64,000 nt of DNA. Origin: Manganitrophus sp963718695 (GTDB lineage: Bacteria; Nitrospirota; Nitrospiria; SBBL01; Manganitrophaceae). The notes under the pieces are model-generated. The model searched no databases and was not told the DNA's origin. It worked only from the letters and a program-made list of their open reading frames with translations. This document shows positions 7,544-19,138 of the stretch, piece after piece. The stretch covers positions 1,488,001 to 1,552,000 of the forward strand of contig OY970371.1 in NCBI GenBank assembly GCA_963718695.1, in the 5' to 3' direction. Within the stretch, counting starts at the first letter, position 1. Each line of letters starts with the position of its first letter. Position numbers and translations under genes: made by a program.

Positions 7544-8667
7544 AGCGGGCAATCCTGCTGCTGGAAGATGGAACCGCGTTTGTCGGGAAGTCGTTCGGCG
7601 CGGAAGGAGAAGCGGTCGGCGAGGTGGTTTTCAATACCAGCATGACCGGCTATCAGGAGATCCTGACCGATCCCTCCTACAAAGGGCAGATCGTCACGAT
7701 GACCTATCCCTTGATCGGAAATTACGGCGTCAATTCGGAAGATGTCGAATCGCAGCGTCCGTGGCTCGAAGGATTCATCGTCAAAGAATACTCCTCTTTC
7801 CCGAGCAACTGGCGCGCGACCGAGCCGCTCGATCAGCTTTTGAAGCGCAACCGGATCGTCGCCATCGAGGGGATCGACACCCGCGCGCTGACCCGAAAGA
7901 TCCGCGACCGCGGCGCGATGCAGGGAATCCTTTCCACAGAGGCGTTTGAAACGGTGTCCCTCATCAAGAAGTTGAAGTCTCATCCGCCGCTGGTCGGGCA
8001 AGATCTGGTCCGTCAGGTCACCTGCGCCGAGCCGTATCCCTGGAAAGAGGGGGCGTGGCGCGAGGCGGTCCCGGCGTCTGTTCATCATGTGGTGGCATAC
8101 GATTTTGGGATTAAGGGGAACATGCTCCGGCGGCTGGTTCAGATGGGGTGCCGCATCACCGTCGTTCCGGCCGAGACCCCTGCCGAGAAGGTGCTGTCGA
8201 TGAATCCCGACGGCGTCCTCCTCTCGAACGGTCCGGGCGACCCGGAGGCGGTGACCTATGCGATTCGAAACACCGAAAAGCTGATCGGGAAAAAACCGAT
8301 CCTCGGAATCTGTCTCGGCCACCAAATTTTAGGTCTGGCGCTTGGCGGAAAATGCAAGAAGCTCAAGTTCGGCCATCACGGCGGCAATCAGCCGATCATG
8401 GATCTGGCGACGCGTCAGGTCCAGATCGTGGCGGAGAATCACGGCTTCGCGGTCGATTTGGAGTCGATCGATAAAGAGGTGGCGCTGACCCATGTGAACC
8501 TGAACGACAACACGGTGGAGGGGATGCACCATCGAACCCTCCCGGTCTTCTCGGTTCAGTACCATCCGGAGGCCTCGCCGGGCCCGCATGATGCCCACTT
8601 TCTCTTCAAGCGGTTTATCGAATCTTTCGCAAACCAAGCAGCCTCTGCCCAAGGAAGGGGGAGATAA
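7540..8667 (+). CDS. carA: carbamoyl phosphate synthase small (glutaminase) subunit
   Basis: A 375-residue CarA that hydrolyses glutamine and passes ammonia to CarB. The class I amidotransferase site is clear: 'GICLGHQILGLALGG' holds the nucleophilic Cys, and 'QYHPEASPGPHD' holds the catalytic His-Glu pair. ATG 7540 overlaps the pyrC stop; a longer upstream frame is only pyrC read in another frame. carB is not adjacent but lies 1.7 kb downstream, behind sppA and a toxin-antitoxin pair. Confidence 0.95.
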   Translation: MKRAILLLEDGTAFVGKSFGAEGEAVGEVVFNTSMTGYQEILTDPSYKGQIVTMTYPLIGNYGVNSEDVESQRPWLEGFIVKEYSSFPSNWRATEPLDQLLKRNRIVAIEGIDTRALTRKIRDRGAMQGILSTEAFETVSLIKKLKSHPPLVGQDLVRQVTCAEPYPWKEGAWREAVPASVHHVVAYDFGIKGNMLRRLVQMGCRITVVPAETPAEKVLSMNPDGVLLSNGPGDPEAVTYAIRNTEKLIGKKPILGICLGHQILGLALGGKCKKLKFGHHGGNQPIMDLATRQVQIVAENHGFAVDLESIDKEVALTHVNLNDNTVEGMHHRTLPVFSVQYHPEASPGPHDAHFLFKRFIESFANQAASAQGRGR

Positions 8668-8668
8668 C

Positions 8669-9652
8669 ATGCGACGTCGACTCTTCGATACGAATCTTTT
8701 TACAATGATCCTGGGAATTGGAGTTTCACTTTTACTCTCCGGATGCATCCGAAACTACATCTCTCTTTTTCCTCAGCCGGGACCGGTGGTGGAGCAGGTG
8801 GTCGATGGGACGGGAGAAGACAAGATTCTCCTGATCGATATCTCCGGCGTGATCTCCGAAGAAAAGCCGGACGGATTGATCGACCGGCCCGACATGGTGG
8901 CGCGGGTGAAGGAGGAGTTGAAAAAGGCGGAGGAGGACAAGGCGGTCAAGGCGATCGTCTTGCGGATCAACAGCCCCGGCGGCACGGTGACCGCCTCCGA
9001 CATCATCTACCATGAGGTTCGCCGGTTCAAAGAGCGAACCGGCCGGAAGGTGATCGCGTCGATCATGGATGTCGGGGCATCGGGCGGCTATTACATCGCC
9101 ATGGCGGCCGATCGGATCCTCGCCCATCCGACGACGGTGACCGGCAGCATCGGGGTGATCATGCTTCATGTGAATCTTCAGGGATTGATGGAAAAGGTCG
9201 GGATCGGGGCCGAAGCGATCAAGTCGGGCGAGAATAAAGATTTGGGCCTCCCGACGAAGCCCCTCTCGCCGGAGGACCGGGAGATCTTTCAAAAGATGAT
9301 CAATGATATGTATGCCCGATTCCTGGAAGTGGTCCAACAGGGGCGGCAGGGTCTTGCGGCGGACCGAATTCGAACGTTGGCCGACGGCCGGATTTACACG
9401 GCGAAAGAAGCGATGGAGGTCGGTCTGATCGACCAGATCGGCTACCTCGACCAGGCGATCGACATTGCCAAATCGGAGGCGGGGCTCAAGGAAGCGCGGG
9501 TCATTCTATACGGTCAGCCGGGCGCGTACAATAATAATATTTATTCTCATCTCTTTCAAAAAGAGGCGAACCCCCTCTCAACCTGGGGAATCGATCCCAA
9601 GCGGCTCCTGCAGGGGGGATCGGCGAAGCTTCTTTATCTTTGGATGCCGTGA
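8669..9652 (+). CDS. sppA: signal peptide peptidase SppA (S49), lipoprotein form
   Basis: A 327-residue S49 serine peptidase that degrades cleaved signal peptides. It starts with a lipoprotein signal ending in LLLSGC. The core has 'LRINSPGG', the Ser nucleophile in 'GASGGYYIAMAADRI', the 'TGSIGVI' loop and the dyad lysine in 'KSGENKDLG', matching the short single-domain (36 kDa) form. The lipobox suggests attachment to a membrane leaflet, unlike the transmembrane helix of most SppA proteins. AAGGAAGGGGG precedes ATG 8669, which is one base after the carA stop. Confidence 0.9.
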   Translation: MRRRLFDTNLFTMILGIGVSLLLSGCIRNYISLFPQPGPVVEQVVDGTGEDKILLIDISGVISEEKPDGLIDRPDMVARVKEELKKAEEDKAVKAIVLRINSPGGTVTASDIIYHEVRRFKERTGRKVIASIMDVGASGGYYIAMAADRILAHPTTVTGSIGVIMLHVNLQGLMEKVGIGAEAIKSGENKDLGLPTKPLSPEDREIFQKMINDMYARFLEVVQQGRQGLAADRIRTLADGRIYTAKEAMEVGLIDQIGYLDQAIDIAKSEAGLKEARVILYGQPGAYNNNIYSHLFQKEANPLSTWGIDPKRLLQGGSAKLLYLWMP

Positions 9653-9655
9653 GCG

Positions 9656-9860
9656 GATGATGAAGCAGGGGTTCGATATGTCGTGGCCGGAGGATTTGCC
9701 ATTGCTCATCATGGCTACATTCGGACGACGGGCGATATCGACCTCCTTGATTGATGTTTTGACCGATAACGTTGAAAAAGGTCCGGCAATCCTGACGGAA
9801 CGGTCAAGCCCAAAACAGTTTTCCAGACTGAGACGACGGTATGAGCGTGTCCAATCATAA
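9656..9860 (+). pseudogene. nucleotidyltransferase remnant, frameshifted
   Basis: From about 9656 one frame reads DEAGVRYVVAGG, FAIAHHGYIRTTGDIDLL and then hits a stop; the next frame continues as LIDVLTDNVEKG. Joined, these match the start of a minimal nucleotidyltransferase or AbiEii-like toxin fold (GG...D-x-D core), but the start, the C-terminus and the frame are lost. It lies between sppA and a toxin-antitoxin pair, in a less GC-rich stretch that looks acquired. Confidence 0.6.
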
Positions 9861-9885
9861 AGACCAAGAGTGAAGAGGAGGGATC

Positions 9886-10140
9886 ATGGCTAAGGCTTCG
9901 ATAGAGTACAAAGAACTTCAGAAGATGTTGAAGAGCCTTCCTTCCGACAAGTTGAAAGAGGTTTTAGACTTCGTACAGTTTCTCAAAACCAAGGAGATGA
10001 TCGATCCGAGTCAGGCATACTTCTGGACGAAGAAGTGGCAACAGATGGAAAAAGAGGCGGAAGAGGATATTAAAAAGGGAAGAGTTCATCAATACCCTTC
10101 GGTTGATGCTTTAAAGAGAAAAATAGAGTATGGCGATTAA
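9886..10140 (+). CDS. antitoxin of a RelE-type module (DUF2281-like)
   Basis: An 84-residue acidic/basic protein with the pattern 'LKSLPSDKLKEVLDFVQFLKTKE' seen in DUF2281-like antitoxins, and a C-terminal helix rich in charged residues. Its stop codon directly abuts the RelE-like toxin gene, so the pair is probably translated together. No clear DNA-binding domain is visible. GAGGAGGGATC precedes ATG 9886. Confidence 0.7.
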   Translation: MAKASIEYKELQKMLKSLPSDKLKEVLDFVQFLKTKEMIDPSQAYFWTKKWQQMEKEAEEDIKKGRVHQYPSVDALKRKIEYGD

Positions 10141-10401
10141 ATGCGCCTTGAGACAACCGAGCGATTTGAAAAGTCGATGAGGAAGTTGCCTGTTGGGGTG
10201 AGAAACAAATTCTATAAGCAGCTTTCGCTTCTACTTCGAAATCCAAGGCACCCCTCTCTTCATACAAAGAAAATCAAGGGAGCCAGCGGTATCTGGGAGG
10301 TGCGGGTAGATGATCACTATCGGTTTACCTTTTCTCAGGATGAAGATCTGATCACGTTGCGGGTCGTCGGTCACCACGACAACGTCTTGAAAAAACCATA
10401 A
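10141..10401 (+). CDS. RelE/ParE-family toxin
   Basis: An 86-residue basic protein of the RelE/ParE fold. Typical marks are 'FEKSMRKLPVGVRNKFYKQLSLL', 'HPSLHTKKIKG', 'IWEVRVDDHYRFTF' and 'LRVVGHHDNVLKK', the last two carrying the Arg and His residues commonly used for mRNA cleavage. It begins directly after the antitoxin stop and ends 12 bases before carB. Its G+C content is lower than that of the surrounding pyr genes, consistent with insertion into the operon. Confidence 0.85.
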   Translation: MRLETTERFEKSMRKLPVGVRNKFYKQLSLLLRNPRHPSLHTKKIKGASGIWEVRVDDHYRFTFSQDEDLITLRVVGHHDNVLKKP

Positions 10402-10413
10402 CAGGAAACGAAA

Positions 10414-13682
<3,269 letters not shown>

Positions 13683-13686
<4 letters not shown>

Positions 13687-14153
13687 AGGTACCCATGACC
13701 CAAAACGGGTATGAGCAAATTCAAAAGGAGCTCGAGCGGTTGAAGCGTGTCGAGCGTCCCCATGTGATTGCCTTGATCGCTGAGGCGCGGGCGCACGGCG
13801 ATCTTTCGGAGAACGCGGAGTATGCGGCGGCCAAGGAAAAGCAGAGCTTCGTCGAGGGACGGATCCGGGAGCTGGAGGACAAGCTGGCGAACGCGCAGGT
13901 GATCGACACGAGCAATCTCTCGACCGAGAAAGTGGTCTTCGGCGTCACGGTCACCATTATGGATCTTCAAACCGACGAAGAAAAGAAATACACCCTCGTC
14001 GGCCAAGACGAAGCCGATTTGAAGGATGGAAAGATCTCCGTTCAATCTCCCGTTGGAAAAGCGCTGATCGGAAAACGGGTCGGCGATTCGGTCTCGATCA
14101 TCACCCCTTCCAAGACCGTCGAATACGAAATTCTCAAAATTACATTTGAGTGA
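13683..14153 (+). CDS. greA: transcription elongation factor GreA
   Basis: A 156-residue GreA. The N-terminal coiled coil contains 'LIAEARAHGDLSENAEYAAAKE', with the acidic tip Asp-x-x-Glu residues that act in the RNA polymerase channel to stimulate cleavage of backtracked RNA. The C-terminal FKBP-like domain ends with 'KALIGKRVGDSVSI'. The GTG start at 13683 overlaps the carB stop and gives the conserved 'KVPMT' beginning; ATG 13695 is an alternative. Confidence 0.93.
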
Positions 14154-14156
14154 CGA

Positions 14157-15041
14157 ATGCAGGGGCCAGGGACCGGAGGCCGGGGGCCGGCAAAAGGCAA
14201 ACCCGGAAAGCAGCGGAATCGGCTTTCTTTTTCTCCGACCCCTGACCCCCGGCCCCCGGTCCCGATCATCACCCTTACCACCGACTTCGGCTTAAGCGAC
14301 TACTTTGTCGGGAGCGTCAAGGGGGTCCTGCTCCAGCGCGCCCCCGGTGTCCGATTGATCGACATCACCCATGAGATCCCTCCGCAAGACCTGATCGCCG
14401 CCGCCTTTGTTCTCAAGGAGGCCTCGCTTTATTTTCCGAAAGGAACGGTTCATCTGGCGGTGGTCGATCCCGGCGTCGGAACCGATCGGCGGAAAATCAT
14501 CGCCGCCGAGGGGGGGCAATTCTATGTCGCTCCCGACAACGGTATTCTCACTTATCTCCTTCAGCGGGAGGGATGCCGGGTCTATCACGTCGGCGAGACC
14601 TCCTTCCTCCCCTTGGAAAAGAGCCCGACGTTCGCCGGCCGGGATCATTTTGCCCCGATCGCGGCACGGCTTGCGATGGGGACGTTGCCGCAAGCATTCG
14701 GTTCTGAAATCAAAGATCCCGTTCTCATCGAAGGGCTCACTCCGAGAAGCGGGGAGAGAGAGATCGCCGGAAAAATTGTCTATATCGATCGTTTCGGAAA
14801 TGCGATTACCAACGTGACCGAGGCCGATTTGAACCGGTCGATCGACGCATCCGGATTCGCGCTTCGGGTGAAGGGGGTTCGTTTGGCAGGTTTAAAAAAG
14901 AATTACGCGGAGGGAGAGACGGGCGCCGGAAACCTCATCGTGAACAGCTCGGGGCATCTGGAGATCTTCGTTCCGGGCGGGAGCGCGAGAGACCTTTTGG
15001 GGCTTTGTCTGTTGGATGAGGCGGTCATCGAGAAGATTTAG
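14157..15041 (+). CDS. SAM hydroxide adenosyltransferase (DUF62 / fluorinase family)
   Basis: A protein of the S-adenosyl-L-methionine hydroxide adenosyltransferase family, which converts SAM to adenosine and methionine and is related to the fluorinases. Signatures are 'ITLTTDFGLSDYFVGS', 'VDPGVGTDRRKI', 'APDNGILTYL', 'FAGRDHFAP', 'YIDRFGNAITN' and 'NSSGHLEIF'. Family members normally start just before 'IITLTTDFG'. Here the first 36 residues come from a G/C-rich inverted repeat (14162-14265), and the only ATG, GTG or TTG start in frame is ATG 14157, ahead of the repeat. The element seems to have displaced the original start. Confidence 0.85.
   Translation: MQGPGTGGRGPAKGKPGKQRNRLSFSPTPDPRPPVPIITLTTDFGLSDYFVGSVKGVLLQRAPGVRLIDITHEIPPQDLIAAAFVLKEASLYFPKGTVHLAVVDPGVGTDRRKIIAAEGGQFYVAPDNGILTYLLQREGCRVYHVGETSFLPLEKSPTFAGRDHFAPIAARLAMGTLPQAFGSEIKDPVLIEGLTPRSGEREIAGKIVYIDRFGNAITNVTEADLNRSIDASGFALRVKGVRLAGLKKNYAEGETGAGNLIVNSSGHLEIFVPGGSARDLLGLCLLDEAVIEKI
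14162..14265. repeat. G/C-rich inverted repeat at the adenosyltransferase 5' end
   Basis: The left arm (14162-14190, G-rich) and right arm (14237-14265, C-rich) are near-complementary around an A-rich centre. The right arm, reverse-complemented, resembles the pyrR 3' element at 5238-5268. The repeat encodes the atypical N-terminus of the adenosyltransferase. Confidence 0.65.
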
Positions 15042-15062
15042 AGATAGAGTGAGGCAGGATAA

Positions 15063-15341
15063 ATGGGCTTTGTTTTTTTATTGTTACTCGGGTTAACCGC
15101 GATCATTCTGATCGCCCGCTTTGCTTCCAAGGCGGCCGGCCGGAGCGCGGCCGGAGGGGTGGTCCAAAATGGGAAGGAGCGAATTACGTATGAAGGTGGG
15201 AAGAGCCATACGGACAAGACGAACTATTTCCAGGAGGCGGTGATTTCTCTTCTTCTGAAGAAAGGGGTGATTACCGAAGCGGAGCTTCTTGACGAGATTG
15301 AGCTGATCAAAAAAGAGATCCGAAAAGAGGAGGATGTGTAA
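15063..15341 (+). CDS. small membrane-anchored protein of unknown function
   Basis: A 92-residue protein with one N-terminal transmembrane segment (about residues 2-20, FVFLLLLGLTAIILIARF) and a charged C-terminal helix 'LLDEIELIKKEIRKEE'. I do not recognise the family. It follows the adenosyltransferase by 21 bp, and its stop directly abuts the next start (TAAATG), so the three genes likely form one transcript. Confidence 0.6.
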   Translation: MGFVFLLLLGLTAIILIARFASKAAGRSAAGGVVQNGKERITYEGGKSHTDKTNYFQEAVISLLLKKGVITEAELLDEIELIKKEIRKEEDV

Positions 15342-15989
15342 ATGAGCTCGGTCATCAGGTATACGCTTGTCGCGCTGGTTCTTTCTCTCTACAGTCTTCC
15401 GGCCCACGCCAACGTCGATGAGCTCAGAGGGCTCATGGCCGAGGCGGCGGAATTTCAAGCGGAATATCGAAAGGCGATGAGAACGCAAGGCCAGGTCGTC
15501 GCTGGGAAAGAAGAGATGTCCGGGAAAGAGCTGGCTTTAAATAACGCATTCGAAGCCTTAAAAAGCGGCCGTCGGCAGAAGGGGTGTCCTCAGGAATCGG
15601 CGGAGAAGAAGGTGGCGGCGGCCTGTCATGCGGAAGCGGCGAGACTGGCCGGCTTGAGCAATCAGCTGCTCGGCCAGGCGGACGGTCAAAAAAAATATGC
15701 CGCCTTGTTGCAGCGTGAGCGGGAAAAATTAAACCAGGTCGCCATGACAAGGGAAAATAAGAGAAAGAGCGTCGATGCGCTTCTCGGCGTCCTGGATGTG
15801 GCGTTCCAGTCATGGCAGCGGCGTTATGCCGCCATTGTCTTTAAAGCCCCTCCCTACAACCGTCTGGTTTCAACGCAAGAGGGCGCATCCAACTGCAAGC
15901 CGCTTGCGGCTTCCGGTAAGGAAGCAATCCTGGAGGAGGCGCAGCGCTGCCTGCAATGGCTTTGGGTTGGCACTTTGCAAAATCGATAG
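15342..15989 (+). CDS. secreted helical protein of unknown function
   Basis: A 215-residue protein with a Sec signal peptide (positively charged start, VALVLSLYSLPAHA) that predicts export to the periplasm. The mature part is mostly helical and charged and has four cysteines (in 'KGCPQES', 'AAACHAE', 'ASNCKPL' and 'QRCLQW'), which could form disulfides. No domain is recognisable. It starts on the base after the previous stop, so the two genes are translationally coupled. Confidence 0.6.
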   Translation: MSSVIRYTLVALVLSLYSLPAHANVDELRGLMAEAAEFQAEYRKAMRTQGQVVAGKEEMSGKELALNNAFEALKSGRRQKGCPQESAEKKVAAACHAEAARLAGLSNQLLGQADGQKKYAALLQREREKLNQVAMTRENKRKSVDALLGVLDVAFQSWQRRYAAIVFKAPPYNRLVSTQEGASNCKPLAASGKEAILEEAQRCLQWLWVGTLQNR

Positions 15990-16069
15990 AGCCCCCCCGG
16001 GGAGACAGATCATCGCTTACAAGGCCGACTCGCTTCGGAACGAGGCGAGCGGAGCGGGTGGGGGCGGGA

Positions 16070-18079
16070 CTAAGCCGGTCTCAGAACCGCGGAGACCGTT
16101 CGGAGGAGATCGTCAGGCCGATAAGGCTTGGGGAGATAGGAGACATTGGCCAGGGAGGAGGTCTGCTCGGTTCGATGTCCACTCGACACGATGACTTTTA
16201 AATCCGGGTCGATTTTCTGGATCTGACGGAGAACTTCTTCCCCGGATAAATGGGGCATGGTTAGGTCAAGAATGATCAGATCGATTTCGTTTTTCTTTCC
16301 GGATAGGATCTCCATGGTTTCCAGACCATTCCCAGCGGTGAGCACCTGATATCCTTTATATTCTAGAATCGTTTTTCCCAAAAGGCGGATCGCCTCTTCA
16401 TCGTCCACCAGGAGGATGGTTTTCCCGCCGTCCGTCGCCGGTTTCTCGGAGGAGAGTGCCTTGGCCGAAACGGGCGACTGCCGCGTCTGCGGGAAATAGA
16501 TCCGGAAGGTGGTTCCCTCCTCTTTCGCACTCTGCAATTCAATCCATCCTTGATGTTCCGCGACGATCCCATAGACGGCGGACAATCCGAGCCCGGTGCC
16601 GCGACCGATTTCCTTTGTTGTGAAAAACGGCTCGAAGATGCGATGGCGAATCGCCTCATCGATGCCGCTGCCGTTGTCGGAGATACTAAGACGCACATAA
16701 CGGCCGCTTTTGGCATTGGGATGGATGCGGCAATGGGCTTCATCGACTTCAATATTTTCAACATGGATCAAAATGCGCGGCTCCCATCCCGGCGGCGTCG
16801 GAGCGCTGGGGCGCCTTTCCATCCGTTCCATGAGGGCGTCACGGGCATTGACACAGAGATTCATGATCAGTTGGTTCATCTGACCGGCATCCGCAAGGAT
16901 CATCGAGAGGCCGGGGTCGATTTGAGTTTCCAGCTGAATCTGACGGTCGATGGCTTGGCGTAAAAGATGAACCGCCTCTTTGGCCTCCTTCCCGAGGTCT
17001 TGCGGCCGTTGATCGACCGGGCTTCTGCGGCTAAACGAGAGAAGCTGCTTGGTCAGTCCGGCCCCCCGGCACGCCGCCTTTTGGGCGATGTCGACCAACC
17101 TGAATAATTCACTCCCGGCAGGAAGCTGTTCGAGAATGAGCGCAAGGCTTCCTGTGATCGCCGTCAGGAGGTTGTTGAATTCGTGGGCGACCCCTCCGGT
17201 GAGCTGGCCGACCGCTTCGAGCTTTTGGGCGTGCCGGAGCTGCTCTTCGATCTGCTTCCGCTCGGAGATGTCGCGCACGAAAGCGACATGAAACTCATCT
17301 TCCCCGTGCCAGAGGTGCCGCGCCGAGACCTCCACTGGAAAAGTGACCCGATCTTTGCGCTGATGCACGGTTTCCGTATGCACCGTATCGATCCGGGTTT
17401 GGATGATTTCCGCCCATCGCTCTTTCGGAAAAATGGGGTCGATGTCCCAGAGCTTCAGGCTCAACAGCTCTTCTCGAGTGTAGCCGAGCGAGCGGCAGGC
17501 CTGTTCATTGACATACGAGAAGCCGGCGTCGCGGGTCATGAAGAAGACCGCTTCCGGCGCATGTTCCATGGAGAATTGGAATCGCTGCAGCGCCTCCTTC
17601 GCCCGCTTTCGTTCCGTCAAGTCTTCCAATTGTGCGACAAAGTAGAGCGGCGCTCCGTCCGCGTCGCGCACGACGGTCGCGCTGACGCTGACCCACACCG
17701 TCTGCCCGTCCTTGTGGAAAAAGCGCTTTTCCATTTTGAACGGATCTTTCTCGCGGTTCAGCAATTCCCGGAAGCCCTTGAGGTTTGCGTCGAGGTCGTC
17801 CAGATTCATGATGGAACGAAAGTTCATTCCGACTAATTCCTGCTCGGAATATCCCACCATCTGACAAAAAGCATGGTTGACCTCAAGCCAGCGACCATCG
17901 AGGCCGGTCAACGTCATGCCGATCGGCGCCCGATCAAACGCTTTACGGAATCGCTCCTCGCTTAATCGCAATGCCTCTTCAGCCCGCCGGCGTTCGGCGA
18001 TCTCTTTTTTTAAGGCTTCATTGGCGGCCGCTAATTCTTTGGTCCGCTCAACGACCCGCTGCTCGAGATCTTCATTCAT
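16070..18079 (-). CDS. cytosolic hybrid histidine kinase, PAS-PAS-HisKA-HATPase-REC
   Basis: A 669-residue protein without transmembrane segments. It has an N-terminal coiled coil (about 1-40), two PAS domains (about 45-160 and 170-285), a HisKA domain with phospho-acceptor His299 in 'GVAHEFNNLL', a HATPase domain with 'NLCVNARDAL', 'SDNGSGID' and 'GRGTGLGLSAVYGI', and a C-terminal receiver with phospho-acceptor Asp605 in 'LIILDLTMPHLSG'. It senses an unknown cytoplasmic signal. No output regulator is adjacent; the lone receiver at 54.8-55.2 kb is far away. Start ATG 18079 places the coiled coil first. Confidence 0.92.
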   Translation of the reverse strand: MNEDLEQRVVERTKELAAANEALKKEIAERRRAEEALRLSEERFRKAFDRAPIGMTLTGLDGRWLEVNHAFCQMVGYSEQELVGMNFRSIMNLDDLDANLKGFRELLNREKDPFKMEKRFFHKDGQTVWVSVSATVVRDADGAPLYFVAQLEDLTERKRAKEALQRFQFSMEHAPEAVFFMTRDAGFSYVNEQACRSLGYTREELLSLKLWDIDPIFPKERWAEIIQTRIDTVHTETVHQRKDRVTFPVEVSARHLWHGEDEFHVAFVRDISERKQIEEQLRHAQKLEAVGQLTGGVAHEFNNLLTAITGSLALILEQLPAGSELFRLVDIAQKAACRGAGLTKQLLSFSRRSPVDQRPQDLGKEAKEAVHLLRQAIDRQIQLETQIDPGLSMILADAGQMNQLIMNLCVNARDALMERMERRPSAPTPPGWEPRILIHVENIEVDEAHCRIHPNAKSGRYVRLSISDNGSGIDEAIRHRIFEPFFTTKEIGRGTGLGLSAVYGIVAEHQGWIELQSAKEEGTTFRIYFPQTRQSPVSAKALSSEKPATDGGKTILLVDDEEAIRLLGKTILEYKGYQVLTAGNGLETMEILSGKKNEIDLIILDLTMPHLSGEEVLRQIQKIDPDLKVIVSSGHRTEQTSSLANVSYLPKPYRPDDLLRTVSAVLRPA

Positions 18080-18154
18080 TTTTTATATCTCCGATGATAT
18101 TGCTTCGGCCGGGAGATTTTTCAAGCTTCCCATTCTATCACCCTTTCGTTTTTT

Positions 18155-19129
18155 CTAAACGCCAATCTTTGGTGCCAAGATCTTCGCCAGCAGCGCCGGA
18201 TCGACATTTCCGCCGGAGAGAACGACGGCGATCTTTTTGCCTCGGACATTCGGAATTTTCCCGGTCATCAACGCGGCCACCGCGGCGGCCCCGCTCGGCT
18301 CCACCAGCAGCTTCATCCGAATCAATAGAAAACGCACCGCTTCGGCGATCTCGGCATCGCCGACCAACGCCACCGATTCCACATGTTGTTGCATGATCGG
18401 AAAGGTGAGCTTTCCCGGCGCCGGAGTCAGCAGCCCATCCGCGATCGACCGGGAGAGCGCGGTCGTCACGATTTGCCCCTTCTCTAATGAGAGCGCCGTA
18501 TCGTTTGCGGTCTCCGGCTCCACACCGACGATGCGGAGGCCGGGCCGGATCGCATGGCCTGCGATGCTGCAGCCGCTGATGAGTCCGCCCCCTCCGATCG
18601 GCGTCACGAGAAGATCAAGATCCGGGAGGTCGCTCAGAAGCTCCAGCGCGACGGTCCCTTGCCCGGCGATGATGTGCGGATGGTCGAACGGCGGCACCAG
18701 CGTCAGGCCGCGTCCCTCCGACAAGGTCTTCGCGATCACTTCGCGATCCTCTTTGAGACGATCATAGAGAATTACTTCAGCCCCATAGCCGCGTGTTGCC
18801 GCGAGCTTTACGGCAGGGGAGTCGTGCGGCATGACGATCACGGCAGGGATTTTGAGCCGTTTCCCGACGAGGGCGACCGCTTGGGCATGGTTTCCGGAGG
18901 AGAATGCGACGACGCCGCGTTTTTGTTGTGCTTCGGTTAATCGGCGCATCATATTCAACGCGCCCCGAAATTTGAACGCGCCGACGCGCTGCAGGCTTTC
19001 GCACTTACAAAACACCTCCGCGCCGACGACCTCGTTTAATTGGTGTGAAGTTGCAACCGGCGTGCGGTGTGCATCCCCGTTTAACCGTTCTGCCGCGCCC
19101 TGAACATCTTCAAGGGTGATCTCTGTCAT
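18155..19129 (-). CDS. PLP-dependent threonine/serine dehydratase (fold type II)
   Basis: A 324-residue enzyme of the threonine ammonia-lyase / serine racemase family. The PLP lysine is Lys53 in 'GAFKFRGAL', 'SSGNHAQAVAL' binds the cofactor region, and 'TPIGGGGLISG' is the glycine loop for the PLP phosphate. There is no C-terminal ACT domain, so it resembles the catabolic (TdcB) or serine-racemase type rather than feedback-regulated IlvA. Dehydratase or racemase activity cannot be separated by sequence. It is followed downstream by the hybrid kinase on the same strand. Confidence 0.88.
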   Translation of the reverse strand: MTEITLEDVQGAAERLNGDAHRTPVATSHQLNEVVGAEVFCKCESLQRVGAFKFRGALNMMRRLTEAQQKRGVVAFSSGNHAQAVALVGKRLKIPAVIVMPHDSPAVKLAATRGYGAEVILYDRLKEDREVIAKTLSEGRGLTLVPPFDHPHIIAGQGTVALELLSDLPDLDLLVTPIGGGGLISGCSIAGHAIRPGLRIVGVEPETANDTALSLEKGQIVTTALSRSIADGLLTPAPGKLTFPIMQQHVESVALVGDAEIAEAVRFLLIRMKLLVEPSGAAAVAALMTGKIPNVRGKKIAVVLSGGNVDPALLAKILAPKIGV

Positions 19130-19138
19130 TTTCAGACC

